DNA of 64,000 bases from positions 376,015-440,014 of the forward strand of contig NZ_LMJF01000012.1 of NCBI RefSeq assembly GCF_001429785.1, read 5' to 3'. Of this stretch, positions 43,204 through 52,844 are shown piece after piece. Within the stretch, counting starts at the first letter, position 1; the number at the start of each line of letters is the position of its first letter. Origin of the DNA: Lysobacter sp. Root916 (GTDB lineage: Bacteria > Pseudomonadota > Gammaproteobacteria > Xanthomonadales > Xanthomonadaceae). The notes beneath the pieces were generated by a model. The model did no database searches, was not told the origin of the DNA, and saw only the letters and a list, made by a program, of their open reading frames with translations. A program made the position numbers and the translations under genes.

Positions 43204-45099
43204 ATGAATTTCTTCGAACACCAGGCGCAAGCCCGGCGTACGTCGACCCGGCTGGTGTTGCTGTTCGGCGTGGCCGTGCTCGGCATCGTGCTGGCGGTGG
43301 ATCTGGCGGTGCTGATATTCGCCGGCGCGCATCCCGGCCTGCTGAGCCTGGCCACATTGGGCACGATCGGCGTGATCGCGCTGGGCTCGCTGTACCGCAT
43401 CTCCAGCCTGCGCGGCGGTGGCGAATCGGTCGCCCTGCAGATGGGCGGCACGGCGGTACCCGAGGACACCCAGGATCTGAATTTGCGCCGCCTGCGCAAC
43501 GTGGTCGAGGAAATCGCGATCGCCTCCGGCGTGCCGGTGCCCAAGCTGTACGTGCTCGAACACGAAGCCGCGATCAACGCCTTCGCGGCCGGCTACTCGC
43601 CGTCCGACGCGGTGGTGGCGGTGACGCGCGGCGCGCTGGACCGGCTCAATCGCGACGAGCTGCAAGGCGTGATCGCGCACGAGTTCAGCCACATCCTCAA
43701 CGGCGACATGCGCCTCAACATCCGCCTGATAGGCGTGCTGTTCGGGATCCTGATGCTGGCCATCATCGGCCGCAAGATCCTCGAAGGCGGGCGCGGCGGC
43801 GGGCGCAGCAGCAAGGGCGTTGGCGCGGTCCTGGTCGCGGCGCTGGTGGCGATGCTGGTGGGCTACGTGGGCCTGTTCTTCGGCCGCATGATCAAGGCCA
43901 GCGTGGGCCGCAGCCGCGAGCGTCTGGCCGACGCCTCGGCGGTGCAGTTCACCCGCCAGACCTCGGGCCTGGCCGGCGCGCTGAAGAAGATCGGCGGCCT
44001 GCACGAGGGCGCCAAGCTCAACGACCGCGCCGACGCCGAGGAGGTCAGCCACATGCTGTTCGGCGACGGCGTGGGCTTCAGCGGCTGGTTCGCGACCCAT
44101 CCGCCCTTGCTGGAACGCATCCGCGCGCTCGAACCGTCGTTCCGCGCCGACCAGCTCGAAGGGCTGACGCGTCGTTGGGCGATCGAACCGCCGCAGGGGC
44201 TGGACGAGGACCGTGCGATGGGCCTGGCCGGTCCGGCCCAGCCACCGCCGCTGCCGCGGAGCGACAGCCAGCATGCGCTGACGCCGCCGATGGTCGCGGC
44301 CCAGGTCGCGCATCCCGGCGCCGACGACTATCGCCGCGCCGATAGCATCGTCGCCAGCCTGCCCGATGCGCTGCGCGCGCTGGCGACCCAGCGCGACGCG
44401 GTGGTGCCGCTGCTGCTGGCCCTGCTGCTGGACGAGGACGCGCGGATCGCCGCGCGCCAGCATTACGAGATCGCCGCGCGCCTGGGCCCGGAGCTGGCCG
44501 ATGCGGCGCGCGATCTGCGCGCGCGGTCGCTGGTCGGCCTGCATCCGATGCTGCGCCTGCCGTTGGCCTCGCTGGCTTTCCCGGTGCTGCGCTTGCGCCC
44601 GCGGCCGCAGCTGGATGCGTTCATGGACGCGGTGCAGGCGGCGGTCAACGCCGACGGCCGGGTCTCGCTGTTCGAATACTGCCTGGCGCGTTTGCTGACG
44701 GTGCAGGTGACCGAGTCGTTGGATCCGTCGCGGCATGCGCGCTTCGGGCGGCGCAAGCCGCAGGCGGTGGCGGCGGAGCTGGCGACGCTGTTGGCGGTGG
44801 TCGCGCAGAGCGGGCACGTCGATGCGACGTTGGCGCAGCGGGCGTATCTGGCCGGTCTGCAACGCATTCTGCCGCAGGAGCACCGCCCCTATGCGCCTCC
44901 CGCGGATGGGGTGCTGGCCCTGGATCGGGTGTGGGAGGCGTTGGATGCGCTGGATCCGTTGGCCAAGCAATTGCTGGTGGAGGCGGTGACGGCGGCGATC
45001 AGTCACGACAACCGGGTGGCGGTGGCGGAGGCGGAGTTGCTGCGCACGATCTGCGCGGTGTTGCATTGTCCGTTGCCGCCGATGTTGGCCAAGGCCTGA
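43204..45099 (+). CDS. M48-family membrane metalloprotease with C-terminal extension
   Basis: A 631-residue HtpX-like zinc protease. Two helices near the start (about 17-40 and 45-64) and two after the active site (about 172-190 and 207-227) set it in the inner membrane. Zinc site: HEFSH at 159-163 with the third ligand E239 in RSRERLADASAVQF. THPPLLERIRALEP (about 299-312) closes the M48 domain. The remaining 300 residues, helical and rich in Arg and Leu, are extra compared with HtpX (about 290). They may be a regulatory domain. Downstream of lemA; probably one operon. Confidence 0.93.
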   Translation: MNFFEHQAQARRTSTRLVLLFGVAVLGIVLAVDLAVLIFAGAHPGLLSLATLGTIGVIALGSLYRISSLRGGGESVALQMGGTAVPEDTQDLNLRRLRNVVEEIAIASGVPVPKLYVLEHEAAINAFAAGYSPSDAVVAVTRGALDRLNRDELQGVIAHEFSHILNGDMRLNIRLIGVLFGILMLAIIGRKILEGGRGGGRSSKGVGAVLVAALVAMLVGYVGLFFGRMIKASVGRSRERLADASAVQFTRQTSGLAGALKKIGGLHEGAKLNDRADAEEVSHMLFGDGVGFSGWFATHPPLLERIRALEPSFRADQLEGLTRRWAIEPPQGLDEDRAMGLAGPAQPPPLPRSDSQHALTPPMVAAQVAHPGADDYRRADSIVASLPDALRALATQRDAVVPLLLALLLDEDARIAARQHYEIAARLGPELADAARDLRARSLVGLHPMLRLPLASLAFPVLRLRPRPQLDAFMDAVQAAVNADGRVSLFEYCLARLLTVQVTESLDPSRHARFGRRKPQAVAAELATLLAVVAQSGHVDATLAQRAYLAGLQRILPQEHRPYAPPADGVLALDRVWEALDALDPLAKQLLVEAVTAAISHDNRVAVAEAELLRTICAVLHCPLPPMLAKA

Positions 45100-45125
45100 A
45101 AGCGTTCGCCAGTTGTTTTTTTGCT

Positions 45126-45155
45126 CGTCATCCCCGCGAAGGCGGGGATCCAGTG
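45126..45155. repeat. Dispersed palindromic repeat (copy 2)
   Basis: CGTCATCCCCGCGAAGGCGG followed by GGATCCAGTG, identical over this span to the copy at 5267. Here it follows the M48 stop by 26 bases. Confidence 0.85.
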
Positions 45156-45220
45156 CCTTTAGCGTCCTCCTGCACGCAAGTCCGCCTGTGCCTTGACTCC
45201 CTCCTTTGCCTTTAGCTCCC

Positions 45221-45402
45221 TCCTTTGGAAAAGGGTGAAGCCGTGCGGCTTACGAACCGCAGGTTCGTGCACGGGTGAACGCCGGCAGGCTATGCCTGCT
45301 GGCCGGGCGGGTCCTTTGGAAAAGGGTGAAGCCGTGCGGCTTACGAACCGCAGGTTCGTGCACGGGTGAACGCCGGCAGGCTATGCCTGCTGGCCGGGCG
45401 GG
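45221..45402. repeat. Perfect tandem duplication of a 91-bp unit
   Basis: The 91-base block 45221-45311 is repeated without visible change at 45312-45402. It contains small palindromes GAACCGCAGGTTC and GCAGGCTATGCCTGC. It looks like a recent slippage or unequal-exchange duplication. Non-coding. Confidence 0.93.
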
Positions 45403-45740
45403 TTGGGGAGGATTTGCTTTTGCTTTGCTTTCGTCTTTTCTGGCCGAAGGTCAAAGGCTTCCGCCTACTGCGCATGCGGGTCACTTTCTCTTGCTCCTAG
45501 CTCCCTCCTTTGAAAAAGGAGGGTTGGGGAGGATTTGCTGTTGCTTTGCTTTCGTCTTTTCTGGCCGAAGGTCAACGGCTTCCGCCTGCTGCGCATGCGG
45601 GTCACTTTCTCTTGCTCCTAGCTCCCTCCTTTATCAAAGGAGGGTTGGGGAGGATTTGCTGTTGCTTTGCTTTCGTCTTTTCAGACCGAAGGTCAAAGGC
45701 TTCCGCCTGCTGCGCATGCGGGTTACTTTCTCTTGCTAGC
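45403..45740. repeat. Three tandem copies of a ~121-bp unit
   Basis: Units start TTGGGGAGGATTTGCT at 45403, 45524 and 45645 (121-base period) and end in TTTCTCTTGCT. Each joint carries a CTCCCTCCTTT...AAAGGAGGG hairpin. A frame stays open through all three and would give a repetitive hydrophobic peptide, but it lacks a ribosome-binding site and is a repeat artefact. Confidence 0.9.
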
Positions 45741-45813
45741 CCAAGAGAACGTAACCAAAGAGAAGGGCTAGCGTGACCAACCCTCCCCTGCGAGTTCGGG
45801 GCTTTCGCCGGGA

Positions 45814-45868
45814 TTTTTCGAATGGACGTCCCTGTCCATTCGAAAAACGGCGCGCGTCCTGCGCGCCG
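45814..45868. repeat. Two adjacent perfect hairpins
   Basis: First stem: 14 bp, TTTTTCGAATGGAC (45814-45827) pairing with 45834-45847 around GTCCCT. Second stem: CGGCGCGC / GCGCGCCG (45848-45868) around GTCCT. The first would work as a terminator on either strand because of its T and A ends. Confidence 0.75.
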
Positions 45869-45919
45869 CCCTTCGGGTCTACGGTTGGTCGTGTAAGTGC
45901 GGGGCTTTTGGATTCCAAT

Positions 45920-45968
<49 letters not shown>

Positions 45969-46147
45969 GGTCGCTGCACCGTGCTTCTGACCGGCCAGCG
46001 GAATCTGCTAGCGTGTGGCTCCGACTAGCGTGCGGAGGCCGCCGCTGCCTCCCTGAGCGGTTCGCTGGGGCTGTCTGTCAGTAGGAGCGAGCGCTTTCGT
46101 TGCCCGGTAGGGACGATGTTCAGCGGCTTTCAATGGAGGAAACCGCA

Positions 46148-46411
46148 ATGAAAGGAAGGGCTGCAAAACGCGTGGGGTTGGCGCTGTTCGTCGGTGCGAT
46201 GCTGTTGGCCGCTCCGGTCGCGGCGGAACCGACTTATGCGTGCACCGCGGAAACGGAAGGGCATATGTTCCTGGTGCCTTACGATCATCCGGTCGATCCG
46301 GGCTACTACTACCAGTGCCGCGGCGGTGCCTGGCGTCTGGTAGGCATCTGCACGGCGAGCAACGGCTGTCCGCCCGAGCCGGATCCGAACGGGCCGATCG
46401 TCGAGATGTAA
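46148..46411 (+). CDS. Small secreted protein of unknown function
   Basis: An 87-residue exported protein. The ATG at 46148 has GGAGG nine bases upstream and starts a signal peptide (residues 1-25, cleavage after VAA). The mature 60 residues hold four cysteines (ACTAE, YQCRG, ICTAS, GCPPE), likely two disulfides, and resemble no family I know. Alone on its strand; the next gene is convergent. Small disulfide-bonded secreted proteins are common in Lysobacter, but this is only context. Confidence 0.7.
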   Translation: MKGRAAKRVGLALFVGAMLLAAPVAAEPTYACTAETEGHMFLVPYDHPVDPGYYYQCRGGAWRLVGICTASNGCPPEPDPNGPIVEM

Positions 46412-46497
46412 GGGCTTGTTGCGGGCTTGGGCCCGCGGTGGCCGCTTTACGGTCTTCGGTTTGGCGCGATGGCGGGCTCCGGCCCGCCATCGCGCTG

Positions 46498-48090
46498 TTA
46501 CTGCGTACGCCCGCGGATCAAATCCGCGGCGCGCTCGGCGATCATCATGGTCGGCGCGTTGGTGTTGCCGCCGATCAGGGTGGGCATCACCGAGGCGTCG
46601 ACCACGCGCAGGCCTTCGACGCCGCGCACGCGCAGCTGCGGGTCGACCACCGACGCCTCATCGCTGCCCATGCGGCAGGTGCCGACCGGGTGGTAGACGG
46701 TCTCGGCCTTCTCGCGGATGAACTCGATCAGCTCGGCATCGCTGTAGTCGTTGCGCGGCGGGAAAATCGGCGCGCCGCGGTAGGCATCGAAGGCTTTTTG
46801 CGCGAACACCTCGCGCGAGAGCTTGGCGCACTCCAGCATCATCTTCAGGTCGAAACCTTCCGGGTCGGTCAGGTAGCGCGCCTCGATGCGCGCCTTGTCG
46901 GACGCGCGCGCACTGACCAGCGAGATGCGGCCGCGGCTGCGCGGACGCAGGAAGCAGGCGTGCAGGGTGTAGCCATCGCCGACGAGGCGGCGGCGGCCGT
47001 GGTCGTCGAGCATGGCCGGTACGAAGTGCAATTGGATGTCGGCGCGCTCGTCCGGCGCCAGCGCCGAGCGCACGAAGGCGCCGGCCTCGGCGATGTTGCT
47101 GCTGCCGGGGCCGCTATGGCCGCGCAGGTAGTAGTCGAAGGCGATGCGCACATCGCTGACGCGGTCGTAGGTGACGCGCTGGGTCGAGTGCTGCAGGGTG
47201 CAGATGTCGAGATGGTCCTGCAGGTTCTCGCCGACCTGGCCGAGGTCGGCGACCACGTCGATGCCGAGCTTGCGCAGCTGCGCGGCCGGGCCGACGCCGG
47301 ACAGCATCAGCAGCTGCGGCGAATTGATCGCGCCGCCGCTGAGCAGGACCTCGCGCGAGACCTCCTGGTGGAAGGCCTGGCCGCCGGCGGTGTAGATCAC
47401 GCCGCTGGCGCGGCTCTTGTCGAAGGTGATGCGGTTGACCTGGGCGCCGGTGACGATGGTCAGGTTGTGGCGTTCGCGCGCCGGGTCCAGGTAGGCGACC
47501 GCGCTGGAGCAGCGCGCGCCGTTCTTCTGGGTGACCTGGTAGAAACCGAAGCCCTGTTGCGCGGGGCCGTTGAAGTCGCGGTTGGCGGCGTAGCCGGCCT
47601 CGCGCCCGGCCTCGATGAACACCTGCGACAGCGGGTTGGTGTAGCGCAGGTCGGACACGTACAGCGGGCCGTTGGCGCCGTGCAGGGCGTCGTCGCCGCG
47701 GCTGTTGCGCTCGGAGCGGCGGAAGTAGGGCAGTACCGTCTTCCAGTCCCAGCCGCTGGCGCCCTGGGCAGACCAGTCGTCGTAGTCGCCGGACACGCCG
47801 CGGATGTAGCACATGGCGTTGATCGAGCTCGACCCGCCCAGGACCTTGCCGCGCGGCCACCACAGGGTGCGGTCGTTGAGCTCGCGCTCGGGCGCGGTGT
47901 CGTAATCCCAGTTCACGCCCTTCTTGCCGACCAGCTTGGCCAGGCCCGCGGGCATGTGGATGAAGGGGTGGCGATCGCGCGGCCCGGCCTCGAGCAGCAA
48001 CACCTTGGTGTCGGGGTCTTCGCTGAGACGATTGGCGAGCACGCAGCCGGCCGAGCCGGCACCGATGATGATGTAGTCGTACACGCCCAC
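46498..48090 (-). CDS. GMC-family flavoprotein oxidoreductase
   Basis: A 530-residue FAD enzyme of the glucose-methanol-choline family, closest in layout to choline and alcohol dehydrogenases. Start [18 protein letters not shown] (FAD-binding GxGxxG at 10-15), GMC signature 1 around [20 protein letters not shown], signature 2 around [20 protein letters not shown]. The catalytic His is in [10 protein letters not shown], and [16 protein letters not shown] holds the second catalytic residue as Asn. It oxidises an alcohol, substrate not determined. Without betB or betI nearby, a glycine betaine role is unlikely. Monocistronic. Confidence 0.92.
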   Translation of the reverse strand: MGVYDYIIIGAGSAGCVLANRLSEDPDTKVLLLEAGPRDRHPFIHMPAGLAKLVGKKGVNWDYDTAPERELNDRTLWWPRGKVLGGSSSINAMCYIRGVSGDYDDWSAQGASGWDWKTVLPYFRRSERNSRGDDALHGANGPLYVSDLRYTNPLSQVFIEAGREAGYAANRDFNGPAQQGFGFYQVTQKNGARCSSAVAYLDPARERHNLTIVTGAQVNRITFDKSRASGVIYTAGGQAFHQEVSREVLLSGGAINSPQLLMLSGVGPAAQLRKLGIDVVADLGQVGENLQDHLDICTLQHSTQRVTYDRVSDVRIAFDYYLRGHSGPGSSNIAEAGAFVRSALAPDERADIQLHFVPAMLDDHGRRRLVGDGYTLHACFLRPRSRGRISLVSARASDKARIEARYLTDPEGFDLKMMLECAKLSREVFAQKAFDAYRGAPIFPPRNDYSDAELIEFIREKAETVYHPVGTCRMGSDEASVVDPQLRVRGVEGLRVVDASVMPTLIGGNTNAPTMMIAERAADLIRGRTQ

Positions 48091-48292
48091 GCCCTGTCTG
48101 TGACCGGGCGACCGTAAGCCCGGCGATTAGAGCAAATGCTCCCAATCGCTCCGGTTCGCCGCGCTGGCGGGGTAAGGCGGCTTGGGCTAACGTTCCGCCA
48201 GCACGTGCCGGCCAGCGCGCACGGGAGCGAGGACATGACGCGCGACCCCCGCCAGCCGATCCCCGGCCGCCGCCGACCGCAAGGCTGCGGGC

Positions 48293-49678
48293 GTGACTGA
48301 TCCGGTCCGCGCCGCCGCCGACCCCGCCAGCGGCGCGGCCGCGATGGCGGGCCGCTGGGGCCGTTTCCGCGCCGCCGTGGCCGAGTCGCCGCCGCTGCTG
48401 TGGTCGCTGCTGTACTTCTTCAGCCTGCTCTGCGGCTACTACGTGTTGCGCCCGGTGCGCGACGCGATGGGCGCTTCGGGCGACATCGAGACCGTGTTCC
48501 CGCCCGGCCTGATCGCCTGGGCCCTGAGCCATGGCGTGTCGTTGAAGGAATTCACCCTGCAGGTGTTGTTCACCTGCACCTTCCTGGCGATGCTGGCGCT
48601 GCAGCCGATCTACGGCGCGCTGGTGTCGCGCTTCCCGCGGCGGGTGTTCCTGCCGGTGGTGTATCTGATCTTCGTGGCCTGCCTGATCGGCTTCTACTGG
48701 GCCTTCCACCGCGAACTGCCCGGGCGCGGCGCGTTGTTCTTCGTCTGGGTCGCGGTGTTCAACCTGTTCGCGGTCACGGTGTTCTGGAGCTTCATGGCCG
48801 ACGTGTTCGACAACGAGCACGCAAAGCGCGTGTACGGCTACATCGGCGCGGGCGGCACGATCGGCGCGCTGGTCGGGCCGCTGATCACCGGGCTGCTGGT
48901 CGGACGCCTGGGCGTGGCCAACCTGCTGCTGGTGTCGGCGGCGTTCCTGGGCCTGTGCCTGCTGTGCATCCTGCGCCTGCGGGTGTGGGCGATCCGGCGC
49001 GAGCAGGTCACCGGCGCGGCCAGCGGCGAAGTCGCGATGGGCGGCTCGGTGCTGGCTGGCCTGAAGCTGGTCTGGCAGCGGCCGGTGCTGCGCGCGCTGG
49101 CGCTGGTGATGTTCTTCGGCGTCGGCGTGGGCACGCTGCTGTACAACGAACAGGCCGCGATCGTGAAGCAGTTCTACCCGAACGCGCAGGCGGCGGCGCG
49201 CTACTACTCGATCATCGACGGCTTCGTGAACGGCACCACCATCCTGGTGCAGCTGCTGCTCACGCGCTTCCTGCTGCGGCGCTGGGGCGTGGCGCCGACC
49301 CTGCTGGTGCCGGCGTTCGCGATCCTGTTCGGCTACGCGCTGCTGGCGTTGTCGCCGCTGCCGTTGCTGGTGGCGATCGTGCAGGTGGCCACGCGCGCGG
49401 GCGAGTTCTCGCTGGCCAAGCCGGGCCGCGAGACGATCTACACGCGGGTCGACCGCGAGTCGCGCTACAAGGCCAAGGCGGTGATCGACACCGTGGTCTA
49501 CCGCGCCGGCGACCTGACCTTCGTCTGGCTGCACAAGGCGCTGGCCGTGTTCGGCACGCGCATGGTGTTCATGGCCGGCATCGGCGTGGCCCTGGGCATG
49601 ACCTTCGGCGCATGGCGGGTGATCCGCGCCCAGCGCACGCTGCCGGTCGACGCCACCACGCCGGGGACCGACCGATGA
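48293..49678 (+). CDS. NTP/NDP-exchange-like MFS transporter
   Basis: A 461-residue inner-membrane carrier with about 12 hydrophobic segments. The start of the transmembrane part (SLLYFFSLLCGYYVLRPVRDAMGASGD) matches the ADP/ATP translocase-like (Tlc/Npt) branch of the major facilitator superfamily, also seen in free-living xanthomonads. GTG at 48293 is taken as start; an in-frame ATG at 48344 is an alternative. Its stop overlaps the epimerase start by ATGA and the chain continues to a phosphoesterase. Substrate in a free-living organism is unknown; nucleotide exchange is inferred from family only. Confidence 0.82.
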   Translation: MTDPVRAAADPASGAAAMAGRWGRFRAAVAESPPLLWSLLYFFSLLCGYYVLRPVRDAMGASGDIETVFPPGLIAWALSHGVSLKEFTLQVLFTCTFLAMLALQPIYGALVSRFPRRVFLPVVYLIFVACLIGFYWAFHRELPGRGALFFVWVAVFNLFAVTVFWSFMADVFDNEHAKRVYGYIGAGGTIGALVGPLITGLLVGRLGVANLLLVSAAFLGLCLLCILRLRVWAIRREQVTGAASGEVAMGGSVLAGLKLVWQRPVLRALALVMFFGVGVGTLLYNEQAAIVKQFYPNAQAAARYYSIIDGFVNGTTILVQLLLTRFLLRRWGVAPTLLVPAFAILFGYALLALSPLPLLVAIVQVATRAGEFSLAKPGRETIYTRVDRESRYKAKAVIDTVVYRAGDLTFVWLHKALAVFGTRMVFMAGIGVALGMTFGAWRVIRAQRTLPVDATTPGTDR

Positions 49679-50817
49679 CCGACCGCCGCGACTTTCTCGT
49701 TGCCGGCCTCGCCGGCGCCAGCCTGCTGGCCTTGCCCGCATTCGCGCGTACCAAGCTGCGCCCGAAGGCGCTGAAGATCCTGGTCATGGGCGGTACCGGT
49801 TTTCTCGGCCCGCACTTCGTCGAGGCCGCGCGCAAGGCCGGGCATACGCTGACCCTGTTCAACCGCGGCAAGACCAACCCGGAGCGTTTCTCGGGCGAAG
49901 ATTTTCGCGACATCGAACAGCTGCACGGCGACCGCAAGACCGACATGAAGGCGCTGGAAGGCGAACGCCGCTGGGACGCGGTGCTCGACACCTCGGCCTA
50001 TCTGCCGGCCGACGTGACCCGCTCGACCCAACTGCTGGGATCGCGCGTGGGCCAGTACCTGCTGGTGTCGACCATCTCGGTCTACGCCAAGACCGATACC
50101 CCCAATCAGGACGAGAGCGCGCCGCTGGCGCAGCTGGCCGATCCCAAGGTGACCGAGGTGACCGGCGAGACTTACGGCGGCCTCAAGGCGCTGTGCGAGC
50201 GCGCCGCCGAAGCGCAAATGCCGGGCCGCGTGACCGTGGTGCGGCCGGGCCTGATCGTCGGCCCCGGCGACACCACCGACCGTTTCACCTATTGGCCGGC
50301 GCGCGCCGACCGCGGCGGCGAGATCCTGGCGCCGGGCAGCGCGCAGGATCCGACCCAGTTCATCGACGTGCGCGATCTGGCGGCCTTTCTGCTGCGCACG
50401 CTGGAGCAGCGCAATGTCGGCATCTACAACGCCGACGCACCGGCCGGCAAGTTGAGCATGGGCGAGCTGCTGAGCACCTGCCAGCAGGTCGCGGGCCGGA
50501 TGCAGGCGCCGAAATCCAGCGTGACCTGGGTGCCGGCGGCATTCCTGGAAGCGCAGAAGGTCGGGCCCTGGCAGGACATGCCGGTGTGGATTCCGGCGCA
50601 GGGCGAGTACGCCGGTTTCGGCCGCATCAGCAGCGCCAAGGCCCAGGCCGCGGGCCTGCGTTACCGGCCGCTGCCCGACACCGTGCGCGACACTCTCGCG
50701 TACTGGCGCGGCCTGCCCGCCGAACGCCGCGCCAAGCCCAAGGCTGGCCTGTCCGCCGCGCGCGAGGCCGAAGTGCTGGCGGCCTGGCACGCACAGGCCA
50801 AGTCCAAGGCGGGATGA
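49675..50817 (+). CDS. Tat-exported NAD-dependent epimerase/reductase-like protein
   Basis: A 380-residue protein of the extended SDR fold. Residues 1-25 are a twin-arginine signal (RRDFLVAGLAGASLLAL), so it would be exported folded with cofactor. The Rossmann site GGTGFLG is at 39-45, with FNRGKTNPERF, VSTISVYA and a YGGLKALCE segment where the catalytic Tyr-x-x-x-Lys is Y-G-G-L-K. It overlaps the transporter gene upstream and the phosphoesterase downstream by ATGA. Substrate unknown, probably a sugar or isoprenoid. Confidence 0.87.
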   Translation: MTDRRDFLVAGLAGASLLALPAFARTKLRPKALKILVMGGTGFLGPHFVEAARKAGHTLTLFNRGKTNPERFSGEDFRDIEQLHGDRKTDMKALEGERRWDAVLDTSAYLPADVTRSTQLLGSRVGQYLLVSTISVYAKTDTPNQDESAPLAQLADPKVTEVTGETYGGLKALCERAAEAQMPGRVTVVRPGLIVGPGDTTDRFTYWPARADRGGEILAPGSAQDPTQFIDVRDLAAFLLRTLEQRNVGIYNADAPAGKLSMGELLSTCQQVAGRMQAPKSSVTWVPAAFLEAQKVGPWQDMPVWIPAQGEYAGFGRISSAKAQAAGLRYRPLPDTVRDTLAYWRGLPAERRAKPKAGLSAAREAEVLAAWHAQAKSKAG

Positions 50818-51701
50818 GCGCGCCGCGCCGGCGGTGGATGTGGCGGCCGCGCTGGAGCGCGCGCATCCTCGCCCTGCTGGTGCTGAGCTTCGCGGTCTGG
50901 GGTTGCGTGATCGAGCCCGGGTCGCTGACCCAACGCGACTACGCGTTCGCGCTGCCGAACTGGCCGCGCGAATGCGACGGCCTGCGCGTGGATCTGGTGT
51001 CCGACCTGCACGTGGGCTCGCCGCGCAACGGCGTGGAGCAGTTCGACCGCCTGGTCGCGCGGCTCGCGGCCAGCGATGCGCAGGCGGTGCTGATGGCCGG
51101 CGACTACGTGATCCTGAGCGTGTTCCTGGGCACCTACATCCCCGCCGAGACCGTCGCCGAGCACCTCAAGCCGCTGACCGCGCGCAAGCCGGTGTATGCC
51201 GTGCTGGGCAACCACGATTGGTGGAAGGACGGCGAGCGCGTGCGGCGCGCGCTGGAGTCGGCCGGGGTGGTGGTGCTGGAGGACCAGGCGCGGGAAGTAA
51301 GGCTGGGCCGCTGCCGCCTGTGGATGGTCGGCGTGGGCGATCTGCTGGAGGCGCCGCACGACGTCGCGCGCGCGTTTTCCGCAATCCATGACCAAGCCCC
51401 GGCCCTGGCGATCACGCACAATCCACTGGTGTTCCGGCGCATGCCCGCGCGCGCGTCGCTGGTGGTGGCCGGGCATACCCACGGCGGCCAGATCGCGTTT
51501 CCGCTGCTGGGGCGGCCGGGCTTGTGGAAGGAGGCCGACGGCGCGTATCCGGTCGGGCATTTCGTAGAGGGCGGGCGGCAGTTGTTCGTGACACAGGGCA
51601 TCGGCACCAGCATCCTGCCGATCCGCTTCGGCGTGCCGCCGGAGATTTCCAGGCTGCATTTGTGCGGGCAGGGCCGCGATCGCGACCGGGCCTGTCGTTA
51701 G
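50814..51701 (+). CDS. Membrane-anchored metallophosphoesterase
   Basis: A 295-residue calcineurin-like phosphoesterase, YaeI/YkuE-type. An N-terminal hydrophobic helix (about 17-35) anchors it, followed by the metal site: DLVSDLHVGSP (D63, H65), AGDYV, GNHDWW, and the last ligands THN and AGHTHGGQ. LLGRPGLWKEADGAYPVGHF is typical of the YkuE-like group that acts on lipid or cell-wall substrates. ATGA overlap with the epimerase gene. It could dephosphorylate a lipid intermediate together with its neighbours; unproven. Confidence 0.88.
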   Translation: MSAPRRRWMWRPRWSARILALLVLSFAVWGCVIEPGSLTQRDYAFALPNWPRECDGLRVDLVSDLHVGSPRNGVEQFDRLVARLAASDAQAVLMAGDYVILSVFLGTYIPAETVAEHLKPLTARKPVYAVLGNHDWWKDGERVRRALESAGVVVLEDQAREVRLGRCRLWMVGVGDLLEAPHDVARAFSAIHDQAPALAITHNPLVFRRMPARASLVVAGHTHGGQIAFPLLGRPGLWKEADGAYPVGHFVEGGRQLFVTQGIGTSILPIRFGVPPEISRLHLCGQGRDRDRACR

Positions 51702-51722
51702 AACGACGAGGAGCGCTGAGGC

Positions 51723-52328
51723 ATGGCCGCAGGCGGACGCGCGTGGCGATGGACGATGGCGTTGTGGGCGCTGGCGCTGGCGCTGCCTTGCGCCGCGCAG
51801 GACGCGCCGACCGCCGAGGTCTCGATCGAGGAGCGCATCGCGACCTACCGCATCTTCGGGCGCAGCGCGCTGGAGCTGGCCGGGCAGATGCGCCAGTACG
51901 GCCCGCAGCACGCCTACGGCGGGCGCCGCCTGGCCGGCAGCACCGATTGGAACGTGACCTGGACCTACCAGTCGCTGCCGCGCCGCGATCGCTGCGAACT
52001 GATCTCGGTGACGGTGGGCGCCGAGATCGTGACCACCCTGCCGGAATGGAGCGGCGCGCGCGTCGACAGCGATCTGGCGCGCGAATGGCGGCGCTTCTAC
52101 AAAAGCCTGCAAGCGCACGAGGCCGGCCACGTCCAGCACGGCCGCGAAGCGGTGATCGCGGTGCGCGACGCGATGCTGGCGCGGCGATCGGCGCCCGACT
52201 GCAAACTGCTGCGACGCGCGCTGGACGATGCCGCGCGCGCGCAGCTGCGGCGCTACACCGGCCTGACCCGTCGCTACGACGCGCAGACCGAGTTCGGCCT
52301 GCGCCAGGGCGTGCAGCTGCGGCCTTGA
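51723..52328 (+). CDS. DUF922-family putative secreted zinc protease
   Basis: A 201-residue exported protein with signal segment about 10-25. The YRIFGRSALELAGQMRQYGP start and the HEAGH at residues 132-136 (HExxH-type zinc motif) match the DUF922 family, predicted zinc-dependent peptidases; WNVTWTYQSL is the other family mark. 21 bases after the phosphoesterase gene, so probably in the same transcript. Activity not demonstrated for the family. Confidence 0.85.
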   Translation: MAAGGRAWRWTMALWALALALPCAAQDAPTAEVSIEERIATYRIFGRSALELAGQMRQYGPQHAYGGRRLAGSTDWNVTWTYQSLPRRDRCELISVTVGAEIVTTLPEWSGARVDSDLAREWRRFYKSLQAHEAGHVQHGREAVIAVRDAMLARRSAPDCKLLRRALDDAARAQLRRYTGLTRRYDAQTEFGLRQGVQLRP

Positions 52329-52384
52329 GCGCGCGGCCGGTTCCGGCCCTAGACTAGGCCGGATCGAACCTCGCCGGAGTCGCC

Positions 52385-52738
52385 ATGTCCTTGCTCGCCG
52401 TCTCGCTGATCCTGCTGGTCGCCGTGCTGCACGCCGGCTTCCTGGTCCTGGAGATGTTCCTGTGGACCCAGCCCGCCGGCTTGAAGGTGTTCCGCCAGTC
52501 GCGCGAGAAGGCCGAGCAATCCAAGGTGCTCGCGGCCAATCAGGGCTTGTACAACGGCTTCCTCGCCGCCGGCCTGATCTGGGCCGCGGCCGGCGGCCGC
52601 CGCGACGTGGCGCTGTTCTTCCTGGGCTGCGTGGTGGTGGCCGGCGTCTACGGCGCGGCCACGGTCAACCGCCGCATCTTCTTCGTGCAGGCGGTGCCGG
52701 CGCTGGCCGCGATCGCGGCGCTGTATCTGGCGGGTTGA
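52385..52738 (+). CDS. DUF1304-family small membrane protein
   Basis: A 117-residue membrane protein with four helices (about 4-24, 52-70, 73-91 and 96-115). HAGFLVLEMFLWTQPAGLKVFRQS and NQGLYNGFLAAGLIWA are the DUF1304 signature. Molecular role unknown. It sits 56 bases after the DUF922 gene on the same strand. Confidence 0.88.
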   Translation: MSLLAVSLILLVAVLHAGFLVLEMFLWTQPAGLKVFRQSREKAEQSKVLAANQGLYNGFLAAGLIWAAAGGRRDVALFFLGCVVVAGVYGAATVNRRIFFVQAVPALAAIAALYLAG

Positions 52739-52844
52739 TCGGGCCCGTCGAGCGATGCGGCAGGCGATAGGCGGCAGGTGCGCCGCTTCGCGCGCCAGGT
52801 CGGCCCGCGATGCCTTATTCCACCGCCCTGCGAATGCTCCGCTT

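Noticed and set aside
45275-45776. Open frames coding a Leu/Phe-rich repetitive peptide
   Set aside because: They run through three tandem 121-bp repeats, lack a ribosome-binding site and resemble repeat-derived false genes.
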